Assembly (NCBI GenBank): GCA_037355855.1
Contig: CM074759.1
Location: 5,394,001 to 5,458,000, forward strand
Length of the DNA stretch: 64,000 nt
Reading direction: 5' to 3'
From: Pseudo-nitzschia pungens
Taxonomy: Eukaryota > Bacillariophyta > Bacillariophyceae > Bacillariales > Bacillariaceae
A model generated the notes under the pieces. The model saw nothing but the letters and a program-made list of their open reading frames with translations, did no database searches and had not been told where the DNA came from. Positions 21,195 to 31,739 of this stretch are shown piece by piece; position 1 is the first letter of the stretch, and each line of letters opens with the position of its first letter. The translations under genes and the position numbers were made by a program.

Positions 21195-23201
21195 ATGGCC
21201 AAGCAAACTAGAAGCCAAGCTGCCGCCGCTGCAGCCGCCGCCGGAGACGCCTCCCCTGGAGATGGTGGTGGAGCTGTCCCCGGAGCCGGAGCCGGAGTCG
21301 GCGCTCCCCCACCTGGCATTGCCCCTGGAGCTGGAGCCGGCGCTACTGGAGCCGTCCCTGGAGTCGACGCTCCTCCGCTTGGAGTCGCCGATGGAGCCGG
21401 TGTTCCCCCTGTCGGAGCGCCTGGGTTCCCCCCTGTCGGAGCGCCTGGAGTCCCTCCTGCTACTTCTGCTGGAGCCTCCAGAGTCCAACAGGAACCAAAC
21501 CTTGACATCCAACCCCGATCTGAAATGATCCTTCTTGCTGCTATTCAAGAACTGAGAGCAATGCGCAACGAGAACGCAGCTCGGATTGCTGCTGAGGCTG
21601 CTGCTGCTGCTGCTGCTGCCGCTGCCGCCGCTCGTGCCCCTGCTCCCGCTCCTGCTCCTGCTCCTGTCGCCGCCCCTACAGGAGCTAGTCCTGATATCCT
21701 CCAAGCCCATGCCACAGCTCAAGCTAATGGTGGAATCTCTGGATACAAGAATGGAGCAAAGCTCAGCTCAAGGGAGTTAGACCTCCACAAGATCCTCTCT
21801 GGCTTCAGTAACAGTGATACGGCGGATGAACTATTCCGAAATGGTCTCAACAGCATCGAGTCCATTCAGCAGCTCTCTGCCAAGGAACTCCCCAAGTACC
21901 TTCGTGACTTCAATGGGGGTCGTCATCCGATGTGCCCCTACCATGAACGAGTATTCATCGGACTGTCCTTCCGACAATCCTTTCAGCTTCTTTCGGAATG
22001 GATCCGCTACCAACCTCTCATTGGTATCAAGCCTACTGCCCATACTTGGCTTAGTGATCCCCTCGCAGCCGACCGAACGCGCCAGCGCCTGCATGAAATG
22101 CAGACCGCCGACAAGGAGGCCGTCTCCTCGTCCATTACTCCGCCGAAGCTCACCAATCTTGACAACTTCCGTCAATGGGAAGAAAGCTTTCGTCAGTTCC
22201 TCCGCTTTCAGTATAATGAACAAGGGTTCCCCCTATCATACGTCATCCGTCCGAAGGAGCAAGAGACGGTGACTGCAGCAGAGAGATCCGCCACTGTTGG
22301 GAAGGACGGAATTTTTTCCAACTGGATGGATTACAATGTCCGATGCGCCACGCTTGAAGGCCCGCAGTTCGTCACTGACAACCATGACGTTTGGGTGTTG
22401 CTCTGCAACGCAGTTCGTGATGGCCCTGCCTGGGCCTACACTCGAAGGTACAAAGACGCGAAGAATCCGACTGGGAACGCCCGAGCGGCTTTCCTACACC
22501 TCTACGAGAATGCCTTCTCCGCAACCAACGTCGCGGCTATCCTTGACAAGGTCCGTACCGGCATGTACACCTCCCGCTATACAGGTGATTCCCGCACCTA
22601 CGACTTTGAGAAGCACTGCAGAACTTGGTTGAATTTCCAGACTACGCTCTCCAACCACAACAAGTTGCACGACGAAGAGGACTTCACCATGCGTTTCATC
22701 CACAGCATCCAAGACGATCGGTTTGAGAACCCCAAGATCCAAGCCCTCGACAGTGACAAGTATACCACGAACTTCAATGAATGCGTCTCATTCTTCAAGA
22801 AATGCCTCGGCATACGAAAGATGGGTGCGGTTGCAACCAAGCGAGCGCGAAGTATCTCCTCTGTCCACCAAGGCGGTGGCAACCAAGGAAGCAACAAGGG
22901 TGGATCGTACAGCGGCAAGATTGAGGACAAGCAGTATCCCCATGAAGTCTACAAGACATTCTCCAAGGAACAACGAAAGCAGTTGTATGACCTCCGCCAG
23001 CAGAAGAAAGCTCGAACTATTCAGTCCACTAGTTCTACCACGCCTGCTGACTCCGCGAACGCGAACGCGAACGCCGACCCAAGGCGCAGGGAACAGTTTT
23101 GGGCCCAAGGGGCGCAAGAAGGGCAAGAAGAAGGGCAACGGCTCGAACCAAGGACAGACCCCCAAGAACTGAAACGACGGCCGGTGCCCGAAATTAAGTA
23201 A
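21195..23201 (+). CDS. gag: copia Gag (B), C-terminal tail frameshifted
   Basis: ATG at 21195 (MAKQTRSQ) as in A. An Ala/Pro/Gly-rich N-terminus of ~150 residues is followed by the conserved Gag core (residues ~200-570: SNSDTADELFRNGLNSIE, DNHDVWVLLCNAV, SRTYDFEKHCRTWLNF) and SGKIEDKQYP, conserved even in the truncated C gag. Near 23080, after SANANANADP, one extra base shifts the frame. The family tail (QGAGNSFGPKGRKKGK to TPKN and TGA at 23170-23172) is therefore encoded in the +1 frame, and this ORF runs on to TAA at 23199-23201 with unrelated residues. There is no CCHC knuckle. The core should still assemble; the loss of the basic tail and of normal linkage to pol is the main defect. Confidence 0.88.
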   Translation: MAKQTRSQAAAAAAAAGDASPGDGGGAVPGAGAGVGAPPPGIAPGAGAGATGAVPGVDAPPLGVADGAGVPPVGAPGFPPVGAPGVPPATSAGASRVQQEPNLDIQPRSEMILLAAIQELRAMRNENAARIAAEAAAAAAAAAAAARAPAPAPAPAPVAAPTGASPDILQAHATAQANGGISGYKNGAKLSSRELDLHKILSGFSNSDTADELFRNGLNSIESIQQLSAKELPKYLRDFNGGRHPMCPYHERVFIGLSFRQSFQLLSEWIRYQPLIGIKPTAHTWLSDPLAADRTRQRLHEMQTADKEAVSSSITPPKLTNLDNFRQWEESFRQFLRFQYNEQGFPLSYVIRPKEQETVTAAERSATVGKDGIFSNWMDYNVRCATLEGPQFVTDNHDVWVLLCNAVRDGPAWAYTRRYKDAKNPTGNARAAFLHLYENAFSATNVAAILDKVRTGMYTSRYTGDSRTYDFEKHCRTWLNFQTTLSNHNKLHDEEDFTMRFIHSIQDDRFENPKIQALDSDKYTTNFNECVSFFKKCLGIRKMGAVATKRARSISSVHQGGGNQGSNKGGSYSGKIEDKQYPHEVYKTFSKEQRKQLYDLRQQKKARTIQSTSSTTPADSANANANADPRRREQFWAQGAQEGQEEGQRLEPRTDPQELKRRPVPEIK

Positions 23202-23223
23202 GGTTGGCCGGCTATTGTACCAG

Positions 23224-26200
23224 ATGGATCTGCCGCGCGCGCGCCCCACCCGAGTCCTGAGGGACAGTGCGAGCTGGACAGCCACGCTGATACGACCTGC
23301 CGCCGGTTCCAATATGATCTTGCTTGAAGACCAAGTCGTCAGCCACGTCGATGTTCATCCTTTTTCGCCTGAGCTCGAGCCTATCAAGAACATTCCTATT
23401 GGGACCTGTGTTACGGCCTACACAGATACCGACGGGAAAGTTTGGTTGATTTATTTCCACGAAGCCCTGTATTTTGGCGACAAGTTGTCCCACAGCTTGA
23501 TTTGTCCGAATCAGATACGGGATTGCCATCCCAATCGTGTCAGCGAAACGCCCCGTCAGTATGATGAACAGTCCAGTCACTCCATCCATATTGACAATAC
23601 CGATCCTGAAGATCCCCATGCGGGACACACCCTCGACATCAAGCTCTTGCTTGATGGGGTCGTGTCCTATTTCCCTTCCCGCAAGCCAACCAAGCATGAA
23701 ATGGCTACATGCGATCATGTCGTTGCTACCCGAGACTTCCCTTGGGATCCGAAGAGCAAGAAGTTCGAGCAAGCCGAAGAAGCCATCGACGGATCTCATC
23801 CGTTGAATCCTACGGTGTCTGTCCTTCGCGCGGGGACGCCCCATGCGTCCGCGCCGACCACGAAGCAGTCCAAGAAGTCCAACAAGCGTAAGCTGGAGCC
23901 CGTCGAAACACGGTCCAACTTCAGTCCCCATTTGTACGACAAGCCTCTTCGGAGCGACGAGCTGATCCTGCCACAGCATGATTGCTATGAGAAGTACAAG
24001 CTGCGGAGCCTTCAGCAACTCTGTACCCGCCGTGATCTGACCCCATGTGCGATCGCATCCGACTCGCGTCTGGATGCGCGGCTATCTTCTCTTTTTCATT
24101 CGGGCGATTCCCTGAAGACTTGCGGGGACGATGATGTAGACGAGGATACAGTTCCAAGTCTTACAGTCAACGCCCTGCATACCCCTCTGTACGAGCGCGC
24201 CTACACCGATGGACGCGAGCGCTTCGAATTGGATCCCCGTTGCAGGGATTCCCCCGTCTGCCTGTCTGCCGTTTACAAGCATGTTCGATGGGACGACGAT
24301 GCAGTCGAACCAGTCGATCCCGAGCTCGACACTATCGCCAGACGAGCCAAGTGGGGTCCGACGATTGACACCGAACGATACTGCAAGATCGACTCCGACC
24401 GTCTGTCCAAGATTTGGGATGTATCTCCGAGAAAGGCTGCGGATACTCTTCGAGTCACGACCCAGAAAGGCTTCCGCAACCCTATGCATCCCCTTGTCCG
24501 TCGATTGCCAACGCAGAGCTTCAGAAACAAGCGCATCGCGGCTGGCAAATGGTACACCGACACCTGGATGGCAAAGGTCCCGAGCATCATGCGACAAGAT
24601 TCAGCCGCCCAAGTTTTCAGTAATGGTAAGGGCTACGACGAGTTCATACCCATACAGGGCAAGAAGCAAGCGTATGAAGGCCTGAAGATTTTCATCCACG
24701 ACGTCGGTATCCCCGAGCATTTGATATCTGATGGCGCTCGAGAGCAAGGCGCCCCTGGTACTTACAAGACTCCATGGAATAAGGTCGTCAGCAAAAACCA
24801 TATCCACCAGACTTTCATCCAGCCAAGATGCCCCTTCCAGAATCGCGCGGAGCTCAGCATCGGCCATATCAGCAGAAGCATCCGCAAGAAGACGGCTCGG
24901 AAGCGATCCCCCAAGCGCCTGTGGGCTTTCTGCGGAGAGCTCGTTGCTGCCATCCGACAGCGCACTGCTTCCAGTGATCCTACGATGATGGGTCGAACGC
25001 CGTTCGAAATTGTACATGGGTACATGCCTGACATATCTCTGTACCAAGCCCATGAATGGTATGATTTCGTCTATTGGGTTGATCTCTCTGATGGGACCGA
25101 GAAGCTGGGACGATGGCTTGGCCCGTGCGGTGACCGATTCGGAGGCGGAGACTGCCACTGGATCCTGAACGAGGCGGCCATGCCGGTAAGCACTAACACA
25201 GTCCGTGCTGTTACTGAAGAAGAATGGCGTTCCCACGACGTCAAGCGCTATATGGACTCATTTGACCAAGCAGTGGAATCCAAGATCGGGGACAAGGTTG
25301 AGGATAACGACGCAAAGTTCCAAGCTACGTACCCTGATCCCCCTGCTGAGTTATTTGAAGGACACCAAGAACGATGGGAGCTCGCCGAGCCTGAAGCTTC
25401 CATCCCAGACATCGACGACCTCATACCTGATGGGGATGACTATGATGAGTATATTGGTAATAATGTCATGATCCAGAAGGGCGACGAACGACTACGGTGT
25501 GTCGTGAAGAATCGTTCTGCTGATCTTAATGGCAATCCGATTGGTAAGAGGAATGATAACCCTATCCTTGATACCAGAATGTATGATCTGCAGTTTCCAG
25601 ATGGTTCCGTCGAGCAGTACACCGCCAATATCGTTGCTGAGAGCATGTACAGCGAGATCGATGACGACGGACGAATGTTCTCTCTACTGGACGAGATTAT
25701 CGACCACGAAAAAGACGGATCTGCCGTTAGGAAACAAGACGCGACGATCACCAACAAGTACGGTCGCAAAGTCCCAAGGCCTACAACGAAGGGATGGCGA
25801 TTGCTCGTCAGTTGGAAAGACGGAACCGAATCCTGGTGTAAGTTGAGCGATCTGAAAGAGTCCTTTCCTGTGCAGACCGCAGAGTACGCCATATCCGCCA
25901 AGATCTCGGATCAGCCAGCATTTCGATGGTGGATCCACCACGTACTACGAAGGAAGAAGCGAATCCTCAAGGCCACCAAGCGAAACAAGTACTGGGATAG
26001 AACGCACAAGTTCGGAGTGGAGCTACCACATTCTATCCCTGAAGCTCTTGCCATCGACCGAAAGACGGGAACGGACTATTGGGAGAAGGCGATTGCGAAG
26101 GAGATGAGAAACAACGAGATGGCGTTCGAGTTTGACTCCAGCTACACCGTCGAAGGTCTGAAGGCCGAAGGATTCAGCAAGATCACGACGCACATGATCT

Positions 26201-27732
26201 TTGACGTGAAGTTGGGGTCTCTCACAAGGAAAGCACGGCTTGTCGCCGATGGCCACAAGGTACAAGCCACAGCTAAGGAACATACCTTCAGTAGTGTTCC
26301 AAGCAGAGATTCAGTCCGTATCTTCTTCCTGTTGGCAGCGCTGAACAATTTGGATGTGCTATCTGCGGACATACAGAACGCATATCTTACAGCGCCGATC
26401 AAGAAGAAGTACTATTTAGTTGCACGGGCTGAAGATGGTTTTCCCCCGCACTTGGTAGGTCAGGTATGTAAGATCGTTCGAGCACTGTATGGACTTCCTG
26501 TTGCAGGCGCGTCGTTCCGATCCTATTTGACCAAGCACCTACGAACGCTAGGATATCAACCCTGTAAAGCTGATCCTGACGTTCATATGCGAGTGGAGAC
26601 ACGAAAAGACGGCTCTAGGTACTGGGCCTACCTGATTGCATACGTCGACGATATTATCTGTTGCAGCGAGGACCCTCGACGACAGTTGGAAAGTATCGAG
26701 CAGCGCTTCACGCTGAAGGACGGGACTATAGAAGTTCCAACCTTGTATCTGGGCGCTGATGTCCATCCGCATGTGGTCGAAGACGATCCAATTCCCAAGT
26801 GGGCAATGTCCTCCGAGAAATATGCTAAGAAAGCAATCGACGCAGTGGAAAAGGAGCTTGGCACCGAGCAATATGGTTACAAGTACCTTCCGAACAAGGT
26901 GTCGACCCCATTGACATCCGATTATCGACCTGAAGTTGATGTAACCGCCGAGCTGGATCCAAGCAAGCAGAACTACTACCAAGGATTGATTGGCGTCTTG
27001 AGATGGTTGTGTGAACTTGGAAGACTTGATTTGGTCATGCCTGTATCCCTCATGTCTAGGTACCTAGCCCAAGCAAGAACAGGGCATCTGAACCAAGTAT
27101 TGCACATGTTCGCTTATCTCAAGGCGCATGCACGATCCAAGTTAGTATTTGACGAAACGCGTCCTGATGTGGACGAGACTAGATTTTCCGATTGCGATTG
27201 GAGTGAGTTCTATCCAGACGCCAAGGAGGTGTTGCCACCAGATGCCCCTGAAGCGCTTGGAAAAGCAGTTATTATGAGTTGCTTTGTTGACGCCGATCAT
27301 GCCGGATGCAAAGCAACAAGAAGGTCCCATACCGGAATTATCATCTTCGTAAACAGAGCCCCTATCCTGTGGTTCAGCAAACGCCAGACCACTGTGGAGA
27401 CCTCAACCTTTGGTTCTGAGATCGTTGCACTCCGAATTGCCATTGAACTGATTGAGGGTCTTAGATACAAGCTCAGGATGATGGGCGTCCCTATTGAAGG
27501 TCCTACCAATGTGTACTGTGACAACGAGTCTGTTGTTAAGAACACCACCAGGCCGGAGAGTCCATGCAACAAGAAGCACAACAGCGTTGCTTACCACAAG
27601 GCGCGCGAGTCTATTGCTGCTGGGACGATCCGAATCGCAAAGGAGCCTGGTGAGACCAACATTGCTGACTTATTCACCAAGCTACTGAATGGTCCAGCTT
27701 TGAAAGAACACTGCGCTCGATGCATGTGGTAA
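23224..27732 (+). CDS. pol: copia Pol polyprotein (B): protease, integrase, RT, RNase H
   Basis: Element replication and integration. The frame is open from the family UGA (23170) onward; the first ATG is 23224 (MDLP), giving 1,502 residues. The protease start is scrambled: LDSHADT lies in another frame between two opposing 1-nt changes, restored at AAGSNMILLEDQ. Integrase core: acidic residues in WYTDTW (~445), LISDGA (~502) and NRAEL (~542). RT: LSADIQNAYL (~1048) and AYVDDI (~1140). RNase H: FVDADHAG (~1354), STFGSEIVA, VYCDNES; end ADLFTKLLN (~1480). The PR-IN-RT-RH order and YVDD box identify Ty1/copia. It is the only uninterrupted pol in the window. Confidence 0.92.
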   Translation: MDLPRARPTRVLRDSASWTATLIRPAAGSNMILLEDQVVSHVDVHPFSPELEPIKNIPIGTCVTAYTDTDGKVWLIYFHEALYFGDKLSHSLICPNQIRDCHPNRVSETPRQYDEQSSHSIHIDNTDPEDPHAGHTLDIKLLLDGVVSYFPSRKPTKHEMATCDHVVATRDFPWDPKSKKFEQAEEAIDGSHPLNPTVSVLRAGTPHASAPTTKQSKKSNKRKLEPVETRSNFSPHLYDKPLRSDELILPQHDCYEKYKLRSLQQLCTRRDLTPCAIASDSRLDARLSSLFHSGDSLKTCGDDDVDEDTVPSLTVNALHTPLYERAYTDGRERFELDPRCRDSPVCLSAVYKHVRWDDDAVEPVDPELDTIARRAKWGPTIDTERYCKIDSDRLSKIWDVSPRKAADTLRVTTQKGFRNPMHPLVRRLPTQSFRNKRIAAGKWYTDTWMAKVPSIMRQDSAAQVFSNGKGYDEFIPIQGKKQAYEGLKIFIHDVGIPEHLISDGAREQGAPGTYKTPWNKVVSKNHIHQTFIQPRCPFQNRAELSIGHISRSIRKKTARKRSPKRLWAFCGELVAAIRQRTASSDPTMMGRTPFEIVHGYMPDISLYQAHEWYDFVYWVDLSDGTEKLGRWLGPCGDRFGGGDCHWILNEAAMPVSTNTVRAVTEEEWRSHDVKRYMDSFDQAVESKIGDKVEDNDAKFQATYPDPPAELFEGHQERWELAEPEASIPDIDDLIPDGDDYDEYIGNNVMIQKGDERLRCVVKNRSADLNGNPIGKRNDNPILDTRMYDLQFPDGSVEQYTANIVAESMYSEIDDDGRMFSLLDEIIDHEKDGSAVRKQDATITNKYGRKVPRPTTKGWRLLVSWKDGTESWCKLSDLKESFPVQTAEYAISAKISDQPAFRWWIHHVLRRKKRILKATKRNKYWDRTHKFGVELPHSIPEALAIDRKTGTDYWEKAIAKEMRNNEMAFEFDSSYTVEGLKAEGFSKITTHMIFDVKLGSLTRKARLVADGHKVQATAKEHTFSSVPSRDSVRIFFLLAALNNLDVLSADIQNAYLTAPIKKKYYLVARAEDGFPPHLVGQVCKIVRALYGLPVAGASFRSYLTKHLRTLGYQPCKADPDVHMRVETRKDGSRYWAYLIAYVDDIICCSEDPRRQLESIEQRFTLKDGTIEVPTLYLGADVHPHVVEDDPIPKWAMSSEKYAKKAIDAVEKELGTEQYGYKYLPNKVSTPLTSDYRPEVDVTAELDPSKQNYYQGLIGVLRWLCELGRLDLVMPVSLMSRYLAQARTGHLNQVLHMFAYLKAHARSKLVFDETRPDVDETRFSDCDWSEFYPDAKEVLPPDAPEALGKAVIMSCFVDADHAGCKATRRSHTGIIIFVNRAPILWFSKRQTTVETSTFGSEIVALRIAIELIEGLRYKLRMMGVPIEGPTNVYCDNESVVKNTTRPESPCNKKHNSVAYHKARESIAAGTIRIAKEPGETNIADLFTKLLNGPALKEHCARCMW

Positions 27733-28377
27733 ATTGCTCTAGCTGCATTATTTGGGGTACCTTTGGTCCCTGACAAGCAGCTCGGACGCAGCAGATTTTT
27801 TGATTTCGATTTTTGGAACCAGTCGATTCCGGATTTCGATTACGAGTCCTTCGATCGTTACGGTTTCGATTTCTTTTTCGGACGCAACGATTTTCGGAAG
27901 CAGTCGAACTGTTCGGACGCAGTTGATTCCGGACGCGATTTTCGATTCTGAGTACGGATTACCTTGTTGCAGTGGACCTCGATTTCGATTTCGATCCGAC
28001 CTGATCTTATGTTATATGTTATGTATTTGGGAGTCTCCGGTACACCGGTTCCGGGGACTATAAACTTGAAAGACAATAGGCTGATTGATCTGTCCTTGTA
28101 TGTGTCAAGGAATCGGACCAAGGGCAAAACGTCCTGTGGTCCAACCCCCTTTTTTTTGAACTACGAATCAGCCGGGCCTCTGATAGAAGAACTGCAATAT
28201 TTGGTGCAGTTTGATCTCTGACAAGTTACATGGAAACATTCCCGAATTCTGTTATGATCCATCCAAGTGTCCTGGTACAACAAGCAAGAGTATTGGTGTC
28301 CCCCTGGGAGTATCTGTTTCCGGGGACTGGTATAGTTGCTTGCTCAGTACAGGAATACTAGCATGAATCACGGGGAC
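27733..28377 (+). other. 3'UTR and polypurine tract of B
   Basis: Non-coding; 27790-27960 is rich in short TTCGATT / GGACGCA repeats. GGTTCCGGGGACTATAAAC and TTTCCGGGGACTGG echo the final CACGGGGAC that abuts the 3' LTR at 28377. Confidence 0.7.
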
Positions 28378-29291
28378 TATGAAGATATTCGAGGTGGTGC
28401 TATGATCTGTGCTAGCAAGGCTCCTGTGTAGGAGAATGTACTGGGGCTACAGTCAGCAGCCTCCAGTAACTGACTAACAGGTGCTGAGCTGAATGCTAGA
28501 GCTGTGTGCTAATTGCTAGCATATAGGCTCAGCAATAGGCTTAGCAACAGGCTTAGCAACAGGCTTAGCAACAGGCTTAGCAGCAGGCTTAGCAACAGGC
28601 TTAGCAGCAGACCTATCCTGTCTAGTATTGCTAGCAGAGTTTACTAGGGTCGCCGCGTACGATTTGTACCAATCGTACGTACCCCGAGTAAAGCACCTTT
28701 ATGGTGTAAGCTAAATGCTACAGGGTTAGGGATGCTAAGGCTACGAGATACTGGAAGATGCTAACCTACCATGATACCAATGCTAAGATATGATGCTACC
28801 GCCGGGGTCGGGTCATTGGTGTACAATATGTACTATGACTGCATACCCGACCCAAACAGTTACCCAACGCGCTAGCACACGATTCGGTCTAATTAATCGG
28901 AGATACCTACGATACTCCGATACGGTACGCTACTCGTAGGATACAGTACCAGAGCTACAGGAGTTCTGTTATTATACGAGTTAGCGAATCGATGTCACGA
29001 TACAGAGCTGAGCGCTTTGGCTCAGCTCCCTTTATTCACTCTTTCTTTTTCACTCTAAAATAAACATGCCTATCATGCCCTCCCCTTACGATGATTCCGA
29101 TGTACCTCTAGGGAAGTGCTTTGTATTGCTTGAGCGTATGCAATAGGCCTTGAACAGTCCACTGTAGACTCACGATTTGCCAGGACTTTACGTCTTATTA
29201 TTGTTAAGGCTTTCCCCTATTTTTAGTACGCAGTACAAGATGTTTATCTACGATTAGACCCCGAAGACCGCTGACGAGCGGATATCAACAC
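28378..29291 (+). repeat. 3' LTR of B (914 bp)
   Basis: Nearly identical to the 5' LTR. Differences include a 1-bp insertion near 28709 and a short mismatched block near 29050-29090. AATAAA is at 29059-29064. It ends GGATATCAACAC, followed by the target duplication ACAGA. Confidence 0.9.
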
Positions 29292-31688
29292 ACAGAACCA
29301 TCTGGGACCTGCAGATTGTACATCCTGGTAGCAAGGATAGGGTTATCATTCCTCTTGACAATCGGATTGCCATTGAGATCAGCAGAACGATTCTTCACAA
29401 CACACCGCAATCGCTCGTCCCCCTTCTGGATCATGACATTGTTACCAATATACTCATCATAGTCATCCCCATCAGGTATGAGATCGTCAATATTAGGAAT
29501 GGAGGCTTCTGGCTCGGCGAGTTCCCATCGTTCTTGGTGTCCCTCAAATAACTCCGCAGGGGGATCAGGGTAGGTGGCTTGAAACTTTGCGTCGGTATCC
29601 CCAACCTTGTCCCCGATCTTGGATTCCACTGCTTGGTCAAATGAGTCCATATATCGCTTGACATCATGGGATCGCCATTCTTCTTCAGTTACAGCGCGGA
29701 CTGTGTTAGTGCTCACAGGCATCGCCGTCTCGTTCAGGATCCAGTGGCAGTCTCCGCCTCCGAATCGGTCGCCGCAAGGACCAAGCCATTGTCCCAGCTT
29801 CTCGGTCCCATCAGAGAGATCAACCCAATAGACGAAATCATACCATTCATGGGCTTGGTATAGAGATATGTCTGGCATGTACCCATGTACCATCTCGAAC
29901 GGGGTTTGTCCCATCGTCGTAGGATCACTGGAAGCTGTGCGTTGTCGGATTGCAGCAACAAGCTCCCCGCAGAAGGCCCACAGGCGCTTGGGGGACCGCT
30001 TGCGGGCCGTCTTCTTACGGATGCTCCTGCTGATATGGCCGATGCTGAGTTCTGCGCGATTCTGGAAGGGACATCGTGGCTGGATGAACGTCTGGTGGAT
30101 ATGGTTCTTGCTGACGACCTTATTCCATGGGGTCTTGTAGGTTCCAGGGGCGCCTTGCTCTCAAGCTCCATCAGATATCAAGTGCTCGGGGATCCCAACA
30201 TCGTGGATGAAGATCTTCAGGCCCTCATACGCTTGCTTCTTGCCTTGGATAGGTATGAACTCCTCATAGCCATTTCCATTGCTGAAAACTTGGGCGGCCG
30301 AATCTTGTCGCATGATGCTTGGGACCTTTGCAATCCAGGTATCAGTGTACCATTTGCCAGCAGCAATTCGCTTGTTTCTGAAGCTCTGCGTTGGCAGTCG
30401 TGGGACGAGAGGATGTAGTGGGTTCTGAAATCCTTTCTGCATCGTGACTCGAAGAGTATCCGCAGCCTTTCTCGGGGATACATCCCAAATCTTGGACAGA
30501 CGGTCAGAATCAATCTTGCAGTAGCGCTCGGTGTCAATCTTCGGGCCCCACTTGGCTCGTCTGGAGATCGTATCGAGCTCGGGATCAACTGGATCAACTG
30601 CATCGTCCCATCGAACATGCTTGTAGACGGATGACAGGCAGACGGGAGAATCTCTGCTGCAACGGGGATCCAATTCGAATCGCTCGCGTCCATCGGTGTA
30701 GGCGCGCTCGTACAACGGAGTATGCAGGGCGTTGATTGTAAGACTTGTACTGCATCCTCGTCTTCTGCATCTTCGTCCCCGCAAGTCTTCAAGGAATTGC
30801 CCAAATAAAGGGAAGATAGCCATGCATCCAAACGAGAGTCAGATGCAATTGCACATGGGGTCAAATCACGGCGGGTACAGAGTTGCTGAAGACTCCGCAG
30901 CTTGTACTTCTTGTAGGAATCATGCGGTGGCAGGATCAGCTTGTCTCTTTGAAGGGGCTCATTGTACAAATGGGGACTGAAATTGGACCGTGTTTCGTCA
31001 GGTTCCAACTTGTGCTTGTTCATCTTGGACCTCTTGGACTCCGTCTTGGACTGCTTGGACTGCTTGGACTCGGTGGACGTCTCCGCGCGAAGCACAGACA
31101 CCGGAGGATTCAATGGATGAGAGCCGTCGATGGCTTCTTCTGCTTGCTCAAACTTCTTGCTCTTCGGATCCCAGGGGACATCTCGTGTAGCGACGACATG
31201 GTCACAAGTGGCCATCTCATGCTTGGTCGGCTTGCGGGAAGGGAAATAGGATACGACCCCATCAAGCATGAGCTTGATGTCAAGGGTCTGTCCAGCATGG
31301 GGGTCTTCAAGATCGGTGTTGTCAATATGGATGGAGTGACTGGACTTGGAGTCGTATTGTCTGGGGTCTCGTCGACACAATTGGGATGATAGTCTCGTAT
31401 CTGATTCGGACAAATCAAGCTGTGGGACAACTTGTCGCCAAAATACAGTGCTTCGTGGAAATAGACCAACCAGACTTTCCCGTCAGGTGCTGTGTAGGCC
31501 GTAACACAGGTTCCAAAAGGGATATTCTTGATGGGCTCGAGCTCAGGCGAAAAAGGATGAACATCAACGTGACTGATGACTTGGTCTTCAAGCAAAATCA
31601 TGTTGGATCCGGCAGCAGTTGTATCAGCGTGGCTGTCCAACTTGCATTGTCCCTCATGACTGGATGAGGAGCGCGCGGGCAAGTCCAT
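29292..31688 (-). pseudogene. pol: copia pol (D), protease and integrase half
   Basis: N-terminal part of D pol. ATG at 31688 (MDLPARSSSSHEG), then the protease motif LDSHADT and GSNMILLEDQVIS. The frame breaks after HPNCVDETP (about 31385), again around 30740 (before SLTINALHTPLYE), and a TGA replaces the CGA arginine codon in SDGAREQG (30161-30163). From there the frame is open to the B insertion (HQTFIQP, KKTARKRSPKRLWAF, GYMPDISLYQ, then DGSV). Integrase residues WYTDTW and LISDG are still readable. It cannot yield an enzyme. DGSV continues as EQYTA on the far side of B. Confidence 0.88.
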
Positions 31689-31739
31689 CTGATACAGCAG
31701 CCGGCCAACCTTACTTAATTTCGGGCACCGGCCGTCATT

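Larger units (their letters stand above)
19371..29291 (+). mobile_element. Ty1/copia retrotransposon B, near-complete (9.9 kb)
   Basis: Full structure: 5' LTR 19371-20282, leader, gag 21195-23201, pol 23224-27732, 3'UTR and 3' LTR 28378-29291. The 5-bp target duplication ACAGA is at 19366-19370 and 29292-29296. The host is D pol; the F copy of the same site is uninterrupted. The two LTRs differ at only a handful of positions, so insertion is recent. Pol is open for 1,502 codons. However, small indels at about 23080, 23235-23250 and 23293 disturb the Gag tail and the protease active site, so autonomy is doubtful unless those are assembly errors. Confidence 0.93.
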
